Below are positions 7,689-18,244 of a stretch of 64,000 nucleotides of DNA, piece after piece. The position numbers and the translations under genes are program-made. The notes beneath the pieces were generated by a model, which had not been told where the DNA came from, searched no databases, and worked only from the letters and a program-made list of their open reading frames with translations. The stretch lies in contig DUZU01000003.1 in NCBI GenBank assembly GCA_013349285.1, positions 40,451 through 104,450 of the forward strand, given 5' to 3'. The DNA comes from Deltaproteobacteria bacterium. GTDB lineage: Bacteria > Desulfobacterota > Desulfobulbia > Desulfobulbales > Desulfurivibrionaceae. Every line of letters starts with the position of its first letter. The stretch's first letter is position 1.

Positions 7689-10600
7689 TTATTGAAAACG
7701 AAAAACCAGCCTTATCCCGGCATTATAATTATCCCAGACATCCCTTTCCGCGGTCAAAAAAACCTCATCCTGCAAACGCAAAATGTTTTCACCCAGGGTA
7801 AACTTTGCCTCAATGGTTTCATCGCCTTTTTTGGTGATGTTTTTGCCGATATCAAGCTGCAGCCTGTCCAAAAAATAATCCTGGGCAGCAAGGTCGTCAC
7901 TGCCGAACCATTCCCGGAAAACTTCCTTGCCGACATAGACGACCAGGGCTGACATGTTTGCCGTCCTGTCCTGCCGGCCTGCCCCTCCGCTGGGCGGGCG
8001 ACCGGTCAGCAGCAGATAAAGCAAATCCTCCCGGGGCAGGGGGGGCATGGATGACAGGTTGATGATCGGTTCATCATAGGGCCCCTGCACCATCACCGAA
8101 ATATCATAGCCGCCGATCCGGGCGCTACCGGTCAGTTCAAGGCGCGGCCGATCGGGATAAAGTTCAAGAAAATGGATTATGCCGGAGTTAACAACCAGCT
8201 TGCCGGCCGGCAAAAAAATCGTGACCTCATTGACATAAATTTTACCGGTGACAATCGGCAGCTCCCCGGTGCCGCCGATTTTTAGTTCTGGCCGGAACCG
8301 GCCCTTGAAGAGATTGGAGGTTACCACGATCTCCTCCTTGGCGGTAACGGCAACATCAAACCCGGTACTGTGCAGCGGTTCGTCCTGAAAGGAAATCATC
8401 TCCGGCCGGCCGTCGGCACCCAGCCCCTGCAAACCGGCAAAAAGCGAGGACAACAAGCCGATATTCTTTGAAATCTTGGTGTCGGTCAATTCGATTTTGC
8501 CGACAATCCGACCCTGACCCGCCGCATAGGAGAGATCCAGGCCGGCATCGGCCCGAACCTTGATCCCTTCGGCCCGATACAAAAGCAAATCCGATCCGGC
8601 CAGAGTCAGGTTGCCGCTGATGGCCCCATCCGGAGTGCGGGCGGCCATGCCTTGCCCATGCACGGGCGCCCCCCCGACCAGGCCGCGGAACGAATTAAGC
8701 TTGAAGGTCTGATTATCAAGCGAGGCGGCAGCTTCTATATTCTTGATGGCAGGGATATTCATGCTGTGCCGCAAGCCGCCTTCTTTCATGATGAACTCCG
8801 CCCGGATCACCGGTTTTTGCGGGGTCCCTCTCACCAAAAATTCTCCGGCCAGGATCCCGGAGGCCCCCCTGACCTCCGGATATTGCTTGGCAAACCAACC
8901 GAGGTCATGCAGGGTAAAGGTGCCGGCCAGATCAAGCTTGCCATCAAGGTTACGAAGATCCTGCCAGGCCTTGCGGCTAAAAATTTCGCCGGGCAGCGCC
9001 CCGTGCGCATCCAGTGACAACAATTCGGAATGAAGAAAAAGCCGTTCCGCCAGCACCAGATCCTTGGCCAACTGAAAATCCGCATCAATTGACAAGGGCC
9101 GCGACGGCAGCCAGGCGGAAAACCCGGCCGGCACCAGATGTTGCGCCTTTACTGTTATATGCCCGGCGGGCGCCCGCCACGAACCGTCAAGACTGATCTC
9201 CGCCCGGATCGGGCCACTCTCTTGAATGACTCCCGGCACAAGCTGCGCCAACACCCAGGGCTCTTCGAGATTTATAGCGGCCCGGAGATTGAGCCCCTCT
9301 GCCTCCGGCAAAGAGATGGCGCCATCCTTAAAGGCAACCGGGATATTGCCCTGCAGGCGAACAAGATCCCTCCCCTTTTGCGAAAAGCTAACCCCGGCAA
9401 TCTTCAATCGATTTTCGGCATAGGAGAAATCATAGGTGCAGTCCAGGGCAATGGCCGCATCCTCCCCGGCCAACCCCCTCACCGCACCGGCGGCCGTAAA
9501 CGACGGCGAGGTCAGGGGGCCCAAAAAATCGATCCTGGCCTTGGCCTGCTGAAAATTTACCCTGCGCGGCAAATACTCCGCAATAAGAGCGGCGCCTCCG
9601 GGACCGCTGTCCACCTTTATTTTCAGGTCGGCTGCGCCGGTAGACAGCTTGCCCTGGATGGCAATGGTCAGATCCTTGCCGGCCAAGACCAAATCGTGGT
9701 CGACCGCAACTTCATTACCCTGCACCAAAAAACGGGCCGGGCTTTGCAGCGCCAATAGATGTTTTTTATAGCCAACGGTCAGCTCCTTGACCAAGATAGT
9801 GCTTGCCGCGCGCCCCCCCTTCTCGCGCCAGGCCATCCCCCCGGACCCGGCCAGAGAGTACCCTTGGTCGTGCTTTGCCTGAAAGCTGGTCACCTCCAGG
9901 TTGTGCTTGTCGATCTTGGCCTCGACGGCAAACCGTGAAAACCGTTGTCCACCCACAAGCAGGTCTTGGCCGGTGGCCCTGAAGGCGGCCCGCACCTCGG
10001 CAAGAGGCCCGGCCAGCTCCCCCTCGGCCGCAACCCGGCCCTTAACCGCCATTGCCCCGCCCTGGTCCGCCGGCGGCAGATAGCGGGAGATATCCTGCAC
10101 CGATGCCGTAAAATGGCCCTTCAGCAATTCTTCTTTATTAAGATGATAGACCCCCGTTAGATGCAAGTTGTCCGGCCCCTGTTCAGCGGTAAAGCTCTCC
10201 AGGTGAATAAGTTGCTCCCGATAGGTTCCCCGAGCCTGATAATGCTGGACCGCAACCCCCTGAATCACGCCCTTCTTGCCGACCATCTTGAAATCAACCA
10301 CCGGAGCCAGCAGGGTGCCGCCATACCGCCCCGAGGCCTCCAGCGGTCCGGACAAGGAAGGACTGCCTTCAAAAAAGGTCAACCGACTTGCATCCGCAAG
10401 AGCAACCGCCCAAAGGCCCTGCAGAGCAGACTGATAATACGCCTCGGCATCCAACAAATCGGCGGGCAGCTGATAGGCGACATCGCGCAAAGAGATGGAA
10501 TTCCCTGCCCCGGCCAGCCGGGCTTTTGTTAAAGCCAGCCGCCCCCCCTGCTTGAATTCGCCCTGCACCTCAAGCTGATCCAAGGCAAAATGATCGAGAA

Positions 10601-11819
10601 ATCCGGTGACCGCCATCGGCAGAACGTTGAAATAGGGACGCAAGGATGAAGCATGGAGAGATAGCTCTCCCCGGCTGTGCCGAAGCTGGTCGGCAGGGGT
10701 GCCCTCCATTATTTTTTGCAAAGAGATGGCGCAATTAGAGAGTTGCAGGTTCAGATCCTTATTGACCAGGGCCAACTGTTTGATCATAAGCGTAGTGCCG
10801 TCGGCCCTTGCTGCAAAACGCGCCGAGTCAAGGGGCAGATCAAAGATGACGCCATGATCAATGGCCAGCTCGAGATTACCGGCAATAGCCAACCCCTGTT
10901 CAGCAAAAGAGAGTTTCAGGTTGCCCTGAGCCCGGAGATTGCCCTTGGGGGAGCCGACCGGTTGCCCGACGCCCAAGGGCATTAACTCCGGCGCAAACTT
11001 TTCGCTGTTAAAGGCCAATTCAAGCTCTGAATCCGCCATGGCGCCCGAGATCTGCAGCTTCTGCTCGAACCAGGTAATCAGCGCCTCGCCTTTAAGCCGG
11101 CCCGGCTCTACCTCGGCAAGGGTGACGCGCCGCGCCACCTCCCGATTGCCGCAACGAAGAGAGGTCAACTCCAGCCGCTGCCGGCCATATAAAAATTCGC
11201 CGGCCAACTGCCGGAATTTTTGTTGTTGGCCGCCAACACCAACCTGTACTTCTTCGAGTTGAACCGCTGCCCGCAGCTTATTTTCAGCATGAGGAGCAAA
11301 AGATGCCGTCTGGATCGCCAACCCCTTAAGCAGGGCCGTGGCCTTACCCTGCCGGATCTGGAGCAGACCATCACTGAGGATAACCTCCGGCAAGGGCACC
11401 GAGATGACCGGCAAAGCCGGCACCTTCCCCGGCCCGGCAGCTTGCCGGGCAGCAACGAGGAAGATTGCACAGGAGGGATGATCGAGCTCGAGCTTGACTT
11501 GCTCAACAAAGGGACGCCAGCCCTTTGTCAAAAGAGCGGGCTGCAAAGAGGATCTGACCGTCGGCAGCGTGGCCTGCAGGCGGCCGCCATCGTCAAATCG
11601 GTAGTCAGCAGTCAGGTTGGTCAGGGTTATTGAGGTCAGCGAAACGAGGGCGACCGACTGAACGTTTAGAACAAGCCCGGGCAGGGCTTCATGCAATTTC
11701 GGGAAAAGATACCTTTGGCAGGCAAAGGTCAGCAATGGCCCCCGAAAGAAGCCGGCAAGCAGCAGTACACCCAAAAAACAGGTTGCGACCGATGTAAATA
11801 TGACCTTCTTTTTTTTCAT
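7689..11819 (-). CDS. tamB: Translocation and assembly module / lipid-transport protein TamB
   Basis: A 1376-residue protein with a single N-terminal membrane anchor (residues about 6-28, after a KKKK start). The very long body of repeated beta strands is typical of AsmA-like/TamB bridge proteins. The C-terminal 300 residues match the TamB (DUF490) domain: KIYVNEVTIFLPAGKLVVNSG, PRLELTGSARIGGYDI, and the LLYLLLTGRP block. TamB spans the periplasm, with roles proposed in protein assembly and in phospholipid movement to the outer membrane. It is the first gene of a two-gene unit with tamA. Length is near the usual 1250-1400 residues. Confidence 0.9.
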   Translation of the reverse strand: MKKKKVIFTSVATCFLGVLLLAGFFRGPLLTFACQRYLFPKLHEALPGLVLNVQSVALVSLTSITLTNLTADYRFDDGGRLQATLPTVRSSLQPALLTKGWRPFVEQVKLELDHPSCAIFLVAARQAAGPGKVPALPVISVPLPEVILSDGLLQIRQGKATALLKGLAIQTASFAPHAENKLRAAVQLEEVQVGVGGQQQKFRQLAGEFLYGRQRLELTSLRCGNREVARRVTLAEVEPGRLKGEALITWFEQKLQISGAMADSELELAFNSEKFAPELMPLGVGQPVGSPKGNLRAQGNLKLSFAEQGLAIAGNLELAIDHGVIFDLPLDSARFAARADGTTLMIKQLALVNKDLNLQLSNCAISLQKIMEGTPADQLRHSRGELSLHASSLRPYFNVLPMAVTGFLDHFALDQLEVQGEFKQGGRLALTKARLAGAGNSISLRDVAYQLPADLLDAEAYYQSALQGLWAVALADASRLTFFEGSPSLSGPLEASGRYGGTLLAPVVDFKMVGKKGVIQGVAVQHYQARGTYREQLIHLESFTAEQGPDNLHLTGVYHLNKEELLKGHFTASVQDISRYLPPADQGGAMAVKGRVAAEGELAGPLAEVRAAFRATGQDLLVGGQRFSRFAVEAKIDKHNLEVTSFQAKHDQGYSLAGSGGMAWREKGGRAASTILVKELTVGYKKHLLALQSPARFLVQGNEVAVDHDLVLAGKDLTIAIQGKLSTGAADLKIKVDSGPGGAALIAEYLPRRVNFQQAKARIDFLGPLTSPSFTAAGAVRGLAGEDAAIALDCTYDFSYAENRLKIAGVSFSQKGRDLVRLQGNIPVAFKDGAISLPEAEGLNLRAAINLEEPWVLAQLVPGVIQESGPIRAEISLDGSWRAPAGHITVKAQHLVPAGFSAWLPSRPLSIDADFQLAKDLVLAERLFLHSELLSLDAHGALPGEIFSRKAWQDLRNLDGKLDLAGTFTLHDLGWFAKQYPEVRGASGILAGEFLVRGTPQKPVIRAEFIMKEGGLRHSMNIPAIKNIEAAASLDNQTFKLNSFRGLVGGAPVHGQGMAARTPDGAISGNLTLAGSDLLLYRAEGIKVRADAGLDLSYAAGQGRIVGKIELTDTKISKNIGLLSSLFAGLQGLGADGRPEMISFQDEPLHSTGFDVAVTAKEEIVVTSNLFKGRFRPELKIGGTGELPIVTGKIYVNEVTIFLPAGKLVVNSGIIHFLELYPDRPRLELTGSARIGGYDISVMVQGPYDEPIINLSSMPPLPREDLLYLLLTGRPPSGGAGRQDRTANMSALVVYVGKEVFREWFGSDDLAAQDYFLDRLQLDIGKNITKKGDETIEAKFTLGENILRLQDEVFLTAERDVWDNYNAGIRLVFRFQ

Positions 11820-12155
11820 AACGCATCAGATATAATTATACCATTTGCCGATCAACAACGCTTTGGACAAATTAAGCCCGGAATTTTTTCTAACCAAGGC
11901 GCTGATAACTCATTGAATTACTAATTAGTGATCAAACCAAGCACCACCCCTTTCGTCCCTCCCGCCTTTATTCATTATCACTCATTCCACCCGCCAGGCC
12001 GCAATAATAAAAACGAAATTCTCAAGAAACAATTTGATATAATAAACTTATCCCCACTATTATTAACGAATAGGACTCGTACCCGATAACCGTCTCCATT
12101 TCTTTCGGAAAAAAGATTTTCCCAGCACCTTGCAATCCCCGACAGGAGAAATTTT
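11820..12155. other. Divergent intergenic region between tamB and the OFA transporter
   Basis: An AT-rich 336-base spacer. A TATAAT at 12038-12043 preceded by TTTGA could be an extended -10 for the transporter, but there is no good -35. No gene, hairpin terminator or repeat is seen. Confidence 0.4.
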
Positions 12156-13748
12156 ATGGCAACCGAGGCATCTGCTTTAACCCAATTCAGCCGCGGTAAA
12201 CGCTTTCAGGTTTTGGCCGGCGCGCTGCTGGTACAGCTTATTCTGGGCACGGTTTACGGCTACAGCATTTTCTGGGAACCCCTGACCGCCAACATCTTCC
12301 CCCCCGTGATCACCGAGGCCCAGAAAATTACCCAGCTTGCGGCGGGCACCTTTGATGAGACGGCCATGGTGGTGGTCGATAATGGGGCGGCCAAGGTGGA
12401 GATTGCCAAACAGCAGGGCATCCTCAAGTATGCCTTTTCGATTTGCATCTTAAGCTTTGCCGCGGTCATGGTCATTGCCGGGCGAGTGCAGGACGTCAAG
12501 GGCCCCCGGCTGCCGGCGATCATCGGCGGGCTGATGATCGGCATCGGCTTCATCTACGCGGGGCTGATGACCAATGCCATTGTCTTTTATCTGGCCCACG
12601 CCCTGTTCGCCGGGGTGGTGACCGTTATTATCCTCATGGTGTTCCACGCCTTTTTCGGTCATCTGGAGAAGGAATCAACCATTATCCAGTATGCCCCCAT
12701 GGGCATCATGACCACCTGCATGGTGGCCGGGGTGATGATGGGCAACCAGTATGTCGGCAAGCTTGCGGAGATGGACCGCCTCCTCCTGCTCTGGGGCACC
12801 ATCGGGTTCATGGCCGGGGCCGGTACCGGCTTTGCCTATGTCTGCCCGATTGCCGCCTTGGTGAAATGGTTTCCCGACCATAAGGGCCTGGTCAGCGGCA
12901 TTGCCGTGGCCGGTTTCGGCATGGGCGCCTATCTCTTCAGCCAAAAATGGGGGGCCCTGGGCTTTATCAGCAAACAGGGCATTTTTCCTTTTTTTATCAT
13001 GCATGGAATTATCTGCATCATTGTCATCACCGCCGGCGCCCTCATGCTGAGCAACCCGCCTTCCGTCGCCCCGGTAAAAGGCAAAGCAATCCTGGCCGAT
13101 TCCACCTGGCAGCAGACCCTGAAAGACCCGGCCTTCTATCTGCTCTGGCTGATGTTTTTCAGCGGGGCAATGGCCGGGCTGATGGTCATCGGCATTATTA
13201 AGGTCTTTGCCGGCGAACAGTTGCTGGCCGCGGCCCGAGAGGCGGGCCGGACCTTAACCGCCGAGCAGTCCAGCGCCCTGATACTGAAAGGAGCTGCCGC
13301 CGTCGGGCTGCTCGCCATCTTCAACGCCATCGGCCGGATCGTCTGGGGCTTTGTCTCGGACAAGATCGGCCGCACCTCGACCTTTGTCGCCATGTTTATA
13401 CTCCAGGCCGGGGTCATGTTCTTTTTGGCCGGGATGAAAACGGAAGCGGCGCTGAGTATCGGCGCCTCCATGGTCGGCTTTAACTTCGGGGGCAACTTCG
13501 CCCTCTTTCCCTCGGCCACCGCCGATCTTTTCGGGGCCAAAAACCTGGGCGCCAACTATGGCTGGGTCTTCACCTCCTACGGGATCGCCGGAGTGGTGGG
13601 GATTGCGGCCGGCAACTTTGCCAAGGTCGCCACCGGCAGTTACGCGGCGGCATTCTCCATGGCGGCGGCCCTCTGCCTGCTCTCGGCGGGTCTGGCCATT
13701 GTCTTACAGATTTTGCGTAAAAACAAAGCACGGCTCAGTGCCCCATAA
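12156..13748 (+). CDS. OFA-family (oxalate/formate-antiporter-like) MFS transporter
   Basis: A 530-residue inner-membrane transporter with about 12 helices. The start, LLVQLILGTVYGYSIFWEPL, is the hallmark of the OFA branch of the major facilitator superfamily. A FNAIGRIVWGFVSDKIGR motif in the second half corresponds to the MFS loop signature. The N-terminal loop between the first two helices is enlarged (about residues 48-95), as is common in proteobacterial OFA members. Substrates in the family are small carboxylates such as oxalate, formate, lactate or pyruvate; the one used here cannot be told. AGGAG lies eight bases before the ATG. Monocistronic. Confidence 0.85.
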   Translation: MATEASALTQFSRGKRFQVLAGALLVQLILGTVYGYSIFWEPLTANIFPPVITEAQKITQLAAGTFDETAMVVVDNGAAKVEIAKQQGILKYAFSICILSFAAVMVIAGRVQDVKGPRLPAIIGGLMIGIGFIYAGLMTNAIVFYLAHALFAGVVTVIILMVFHAFFGHLEKESTIIQYAPMGIMTTCMVAGVMMGNQYVGKLAEMDRLLLLWGTIGFMAGAGTGFAYVCPIAALVKWFPDHKGLVSGIAVAGFGMGAYLFSQKWGALGFISKQGIFPFFIMHGIICIIVITAGALMLSNPPSVAPVKGKAILADSTWQQTLKDPAFYLLWLMFFSGAMAGLMVIGIIKVFAGEQLLAAAREAGRTLTAEQSSALILKGAAAVGLLAIFNAIGRIVWGFVSDKIGRTSTFVAMFILQAGVMFFLAGMKTEAALSIGASMVGFNFGGNFALFPSATADLFGAKNLGANYGWVFTSYGIAGVVGIAAGNFAKVATGSYAAAFSMAAALCLLSAGLAIVLQILRKNKARLSAP

Positions 13749-13993
13749 TTACCCATGGCCGGCCTGTTAATCAGCGGCTTTTTTAACGGCGCAAAAACAT
13801 CCTTGTAAATAAATGCAGCGCCGAGATACAATGAACAATCCTCCCGGATTCAGGCCGCACAACAAGATTATACCCGCGCCAACAGGCGCACTCGGGCCAT
13901 AAGGTTTTTTTGCAATTTCATTATGACGTTGACCGGAACTTAACCAGGTTGCCAAATTGGCGGCATGCCCGCCGCAGACAATGGAGAGCCCCG

Positions 13994-15058
13994 ATGCCTA
14001 TCCCCACCGAACCAATCGGCAGTGTGCCCCGGTCGCCTGAACTACAAAAAGCGATGCAAGATTTTGCCGAAGGATCGATTTCCGCAGGCGAGATGGATTT
14101 CTACCTTGACGAGGCGGTCCGGGAAACCATTGAGCAATTCGAGGCCACCGGCTCCCCGGTAATCACGGACGGCGAACAGGCCAAGCCCAGCTTTGCCACC
14201 TACCCGCTGGCCAACCTGGACAATCTGGCCCCCAACGGGGTGATCATCCCCTTTAAGGACGGGCACATCCGCCAGCTGCCGCAGCTGACTTCCGGCCCCT
14301 TCCGCTACGGCGTTTACGCCGGCTCCTATCTTGAGCGGGCGAAAAAATACGCTTCCAAGCCGCTTAAACAGGCGGTTATTTCCGCATCGGCCATCTCCCT
14401 GCTTTATCCAACTACGCCGATTGCGGGTTATTCCCAGGCCCAGTTTATCGACGACCTGATCCGGCAGGCGGTAAGCGACATCCGCAGTTGTTTCGACAAC
14501 GGCGCCCATTGCGTGCAGATTGATTTCACCGAAGGGCGGCTGGCGGTCAAGCTCGACCCGTCCAAGGGCCTGTTGCAGCAGTTCATCGACCTCAACAACC
14601 AGGTGCTCTCCCACTTTACTCCGGCTCAGCGGCAACGGATCGGAGTGCATACCTGCCCCGGCGGCGACCAGGACTCAACCCACAGCGCGGATGTGGCCTA
14701 TGACGAACTGATCCCCCTGCTGCTGACCCTGGACGTGGGCAATTTTTATATGCAGATGGCCAGTGAAGCCGACCCGGAGAAGGCCTTGCGGGTGATCGGC
14801 GAACATCTCAAACCGCAGCAACGGGTCTATATCGGAGTAATTGATGTGATCAACGAGGACGTGGAATCGGCCGAAACGGTCCGCAACCGGATCATGACCG
14901 CCGCCGAGTTCATCCCGGTCGCCCAGCTGGGCACCACCGATGATTGCGGCTTTTCGCCTTTCAGCGACGACACCGCCACCGCCCGCAATATCGCCTTTGC
15001 CAAGATCTCGGCCCGGATTCGCGGCACCGAGATGGCCGCGGCCCAGCTTGGCGTTTGA
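13994..15058 (+). CDS. MetE-like (cobalamin-independent methionine synthase II family) protein
   Basis: A 354-residue protein resembling the C-terminal catalytic barrel of MetE without the N-terminal half. It begins IPTEPIGSVPR, a start typical of the short family. It holds HTCPGGDQDSTH (potential zinc ligands His and Cys) and TTDDCGFSPF (a further Cys) near the C-terminus, analogous to the zinc site that activates homocysteine in MetE. These stand-alone proteins are annotated as methyltransferases acting on methyl-tetrahydrofolate or methylcobamide, but many have no proven substrate. The ATG at 13994 has GGAG upstream; a longer frame from 13910 adds an unrelated basic leader. It stands alone, with no homocysteine or folate genes beside it. 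Confidence 0.75.
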   Translation: MPIPTEPIGSVPRSPELQKAMQDFAEGSISAGEMDFYLDEAVRETIEQFEATGSPVITDGEQAKPSFATYPLANLDNLAPNGVIIPFKDGHIRQLPQLTSGPFRYGVYAGSYLERAKKYASKPLKQAVISASAISLLYPTTPIAGYSQAQFIDDLIRQAVSDIRSCFDNGAHCVQIDFTEGRLAVKLDPSKGLLQQFIDLNNQVLSHFTPAQRQRIGVHTCPGGDQDSTHSADVAYDELIPLLLTLDVGNFYMQMASEADPEKALRVIGEHLKPQQRVYIGVIDVINEDVESAETVRNRIMTAAEFIPVAQLGTTDDCGFSPFSDDTATARNIAFAKISARIRGTEMAAAQLGV

Positions 15059-15295
15059 GGCCGCTAGCCGCCTCGGCCTCGCACGCCTCGACAACCGGCA
15101 CCTCACGCTGCGGGGTGGCTCGTTACGCCCCCACTGCAGCAAGGGGTCTCTGCCGACCTCCTGATTAGTCACCCCGCCTGATCCATCATTTTTTTTGGCA
15201 TTTATTAATAACAATGATAAGTAAACAATTTGAACAAAAATAAGAGATCCGCTAGGATTTCAAAAGAATATTAAATTATAGAGACCAAGATAATC

Positions 15296-16180
15296 ATGAA
15301 CGACTTCTTAAGCCATTTTGCCAATCTCTACACCAAACCTCTGTTCAGAATCTCCGGAACAGAGGTAACCATGTTATCGCTGCTTGTTTTTGTTTTAATC
15401 ATCATCTTCTCGATCACGGCCTCCTTTATTTTACAACGGGGGCTGAAAAAGGCTCTGACCCATAGATTCGTCAAAAGAGAAGGAACCCTGGCCGCCCTAC
15501 TCCGCCTTTTGCACTACTTTATTCTGATCATTGGTTTCAGTATCGCCCTGCAGACCATCGGCATCAACATCAGTGCTTTTTTTGCCGCCGGCGCGGTCTT
15601 TGCCATTGCCATCGGCTTTGCGATGCAGAATGTGGTCCAGAACTTTGTCTCCGGCGTCCTTTTGCTCCTGGAAAGAAGCATAAAGCCCGGCGATATTCTG
15701 GAGGTTGAAGGCACGGTGGTAAAGGTTATCGACATGGGGATCAGAACCACGGTGGTGAGAACCTGGAAAGAGGAAGAGCTGATCATGCCCAACTCTATTT
15801 TTTCCCAAGCCACGGTAAAGAACTATACCCTGCGCGACAATGAGTTTCGCCTGGGGGTGGAGGTTGGCGTTTCCTATGATTCCGATCTGAAAAAAGTAAT
15901 GGACGTGCTCATGCAAACCGCGGAAAAGGTGCCGTGGCGCCTACCCGAGCCGCCGCCCAGAGTCATGCTCCAGGGCTTCGGCAGCTCCTCGGTTGATTTC
16001 GGGGTATATGTAAACATCGATGACCCCTGGAAACAACGGGTGTACATGTCGGAGTTACGCAAGGATATCTGGTTTGCCTTTAAGGAGGCCAAGATCACGA
16101 TTGCCTTTCCCCAATTGGATATCCATCTCGACCAGCCGGTGACTGAAGCACTTACCAATAACTTGCGAAAAGTTATATAG
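15296..16180 (+). CDS. MscS-family small-conductance mechanosensitive channel
   Basis: A 294-residue inner-membrane channel with three helices (about 26-46, 69-90, 94-126). The third is the pore helix FFAAGAVFAIAIGFAMQN with small residues facing the pore, followed by the conserved FVSGVLLLLERSIKPGD block into the beta domain (EGTVVKVIDMGIRTTVVRTWKEE) and the cytoplasmic cage. It releases solutes on osmotic downshock. The zntB-like gene begins 31 bases downstream and is probably co-transcribed. Confidence 0.88.
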   Translation: MNDFLSHFANLYTKPLFRISGTEVTMLSLLVFVLIIIFSITASFILQRGLKKALTHRFVKREGTLAALLRLLHYFILIIGFSIALQTIGINISAFFAAGAVFAIAIGFAMQNVVQNFVSGVLLLLERSIKPGDILEVEGTVVKVIDMGIRTTVVRTWKEEELIMPNSIFSQATVKNYTLRDNEFRLGVEVGVSYDSDLKKVMDVLMQTAEKVPWRLPEPPPRVMLQGFGSSSVDFGVYVNIDDPWKQRVYMSELRKDIWFAFKEAKITIAFPQLDIHLDQPVTEALTNNLRKVI

Positions 16181-16213
16181 TAAAAAATAACTCTTATTTA
16201 CGGAGATGGATTG

Positions 16214-17185
16214 ATGGATGGCAGGGCTCTGCTCCACGCATATTTAATAGATGGTTCCGGCGGCGCCAAATCACTTAACCGCGAAGAAGTCTTCCGCTGG
16301 CAGCAGGAAGACGGGCTGCTCTGGCTCCATTTTGACTACACAGCCCCGGAAACCGCGCAATGGATCATCAATGACGAACAGATCGACGAGATATCCCGGG
16401 AATCTCTGCTCTCGGAGGAAACCCGGCCCCGGACCACGACCATCAACAACACCCTGCTTCTTGCCCTGCGCGGCGTAAACCTCAACCCCGGCGCCGACCC
16501 GGAGGACATGATCGCCATCCGGCTCTGGGCGGATCAGCACCGAATTGTCACCACCGTCAAACGCAACCTGCTCTCCATCGCCGACCTCATCGATTTTTTC
16601 AAACAAGGGGTGGGGCCGACCAACAGCGCCGAATTTATCTGTGGACTTGCCGACCGGCTGACCCACCGCATGAACCAAACCATCGAAAACATTGAAGACC
16701 GGCTGGCCGACATGGAAGAAAAGGTCCTGGCCGTCGGCACCGCGCAACTGCGCCAGGAACTTTCCAGCATCAGGCGGGACTCCATCGTGCTGCGCCGATA
16801 CCTCGCGCCCCAACGGGAAGCAATGATTCGCCTCTCTGCCGAAAAAATTTCCTGGCTGGGGGAAACCGAACGATTCAGACTAAAGGAAACCACCGATCAG
16901 CTGATAAGGTACATAGAAGACCTTGACTCGATAAAAGATCGGGCCACCATCCTGCATGAAGAGCTGGTCAGCAATCTTTCCGAACAGATGAACAACCGCA
17001 TGTATGTCCTGTCCCTGGCCGCGGCGGTGTTTTTACCCCTGGGCTTTTTGACCGGGCTGTTCGGCATCAATGTCGGCGGCATTCCCGGCTCCGAAAGCAA
17101 AATGGCCTTTCCCCTCTTTGTCGCCCTGCTCTTTGGGCTGGCCATCGTTTTGATCATTTTATTCAAAAATAAGAAATGGCTGTAG
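16214..17185 (+). CDS. zntB: CorA/ZntB-family divalent-metal transporter
   Basis: A 323-residue protein of the 2-TM-GxN family. It has a long cytoplasmic N-terminal domain with alpha helices, then two C-terminal membrane helices with the pore signature GINVGGIPG between them, and the end KNKKWL. GIN with GGIPG is the ZntB type rather than the GMN of CorA, so zinc (or cadmium) transport driven by the proton gradient is more likely than magnesium uptake. The ATG at 16214 has GGAG eight bases upstream; a TTG one codon earlier is less likely. It lies directly after mscS. Confidence 0.8.
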   Translation: MDGRALLHAYLIDGSGGAKSLNREEVFRWQQEDGLLWLHFDYTAPETAQWIINDEQIDEISRESLLSEETRPRTTTINNTLLLALRGVNLNPGADPEDMIAIRLWADQHRIVTTVKRNLLSIADLIDFFKQGVGPTNSAEFICGLADRLTHRMNQTIENIEDRLADMEEKVLAVGTAQLRQELSSIRRDSIVLRRYLAPQREAMIRLSAEKISWLGETERFRLKETTDQLIRYIEDLDSIKDRATILHEELVSNLSEQMNNRMYVLSLAAAVFLPLGFLTGLFGINVGGIPGSESKMAFPLFVALLFGLAIVLIILFKNKKWL

Positions 17186-17507
17186 CCCTGAACATGTTAT
17201 GCAAAACATGGTAATCTGCGTTCTGAATCAAATTGAACAAAAAACTAAAAAAAAACAAGAAATCGGCCGGCTGGTCATATAAACTGTTTTCACAACAGAA
17301 CACGATTGCATTCGAGCCTCGGCTTTTTTCAGCCCAGGGCAAGTTGAACTTATGACAGCCGACAATAAAGACTGTCCATTTTATCTGGGGAAGATCACTG
17401 CATGTTATGGTCATGCGGCCCAGAGGCGTATAAAACGCCCAGATCAAAACAGAGGTTGTTAATAACAACGCTACCATCATGATATTTTACAACAGTTAGG
17501 GCAAGCA
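17186..17507. other. Intergenic region before the DUF1538 module
   Basis: 322 bases. Two short hairpin-capable stretches are visible: GCATGTTATGGTCATGC near 17400 and GGCGTATAAAACGCC near 17426. A minus-strand open frame here is hydrophobic by chance and has no ribosome site. No gene is supported. Confidence 0.4.
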
Positions 17508-18242
17508 ATGATAACCTCTATCATCCTGAAAAAACTCAAAGATGCTTTTACTGATCTGCTCCCCATTATTCTGGTTATCGCTTTCTTTCAGATTATTGTG
17601 CTGAAACAGCCTTTGCCGCAAATGGGCGAAGTTCTTTTTGGGGCTCTTCTAGTGGTGGCCGGTCTCGTTCTGTTTGTGCAGGGGCTGGAAATGGGCCTGT
17701 TTCCCATAGGTGAGGCAATGGCCCATGCGCTGGCCAGGAAGGGCAGTCTCTTCTGGCTTCTCTGTTTTGCCTTTGCCCTGGGCTTCTCAACCACGGTGGC
17801 GGAGCCTGCCCTCATAGCCGTATCATCCGAAGCCGCAGAGATAGCAAGCCTGGGGGGACTTATTGACTCCAGCCAGGAATCGCTCCGGCAATACGCCTTT
17901 GGCCTTCGCATGTCTGTCGCCTTTTCCGTGGGGCTCGCCATCCTTATCGGGGTCATGCGTATCATCCGAGGTTGGCCTATTCATTATCTGATCATCGGCG
18001 GTTATATTGTTGTCATGTTGATGACTATCATTGCCCCGGAAGAGATCATTGGCATAGCCTATGACGCCGGCGGCGTCACCACCTCCACCATAACCGTGCC
18101 ACTGGTGGCAGCCTTGGGAGTGGGGCTGGCCTCAAGCATTCGTGGCCGAAGTCCTCTTTTGGATGGCTTTGGCCTTATCGCCTTTGCCTCTCTGCTCCCC
18201 ATGATCTTTGTCATGGGTTACGGGCTAATAATCTTCGGTTAA
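17508..18242 (+). CDS. DUF1538 membrane protein, first copy
   Basis: A 244-residue polytopic membrane protein. It carries the two DUF1538 signatures: [15 protein letters not shown] in the first half, and [20 protein letters not shown] followed by [15 protein letters not shown] near the end. The [11 protein letters not shown] block looks like a re-entrant ion or solute-binding segment of a transporter. No substrate is established for the family. The stop is two bases before the next gene, another DUF1538 protein, then a PII-like protein and a CBS protein; the two halves would form a regulated membrane carrier. Confidence 0.85.
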   Translation: MITSIILKKLKDAFTDLLPIILVIAFFQIIVLKQPLPQMGEVLFGALLVVAGLVLFVQGLEMGLFPIGEAMAHALARKGSLFWLLCFAFALGFSTTVAEPALIAVSSEAAEIASLGGLIDSSQESLRQYAFGLRMSVAFSVGLAILIGVMRIIRGWPIHYLIIGGYIVVMLMTIIAPEEIIGIAYDAGGVTTSTITVPLVAALGVGLASSIRGRSPLLDGFGLIAFASLLPMIFVMGYGLIIFG

Positions 18243-18244
18243 CA

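Noticed and set aside
17163..17480. A 105-codon hydrophobic minus-strand open frame
   Set aside because: Its hydrophobicity comes from A/T tracts; no ribosome site, and it overlaps the end of the zntB-like gene.
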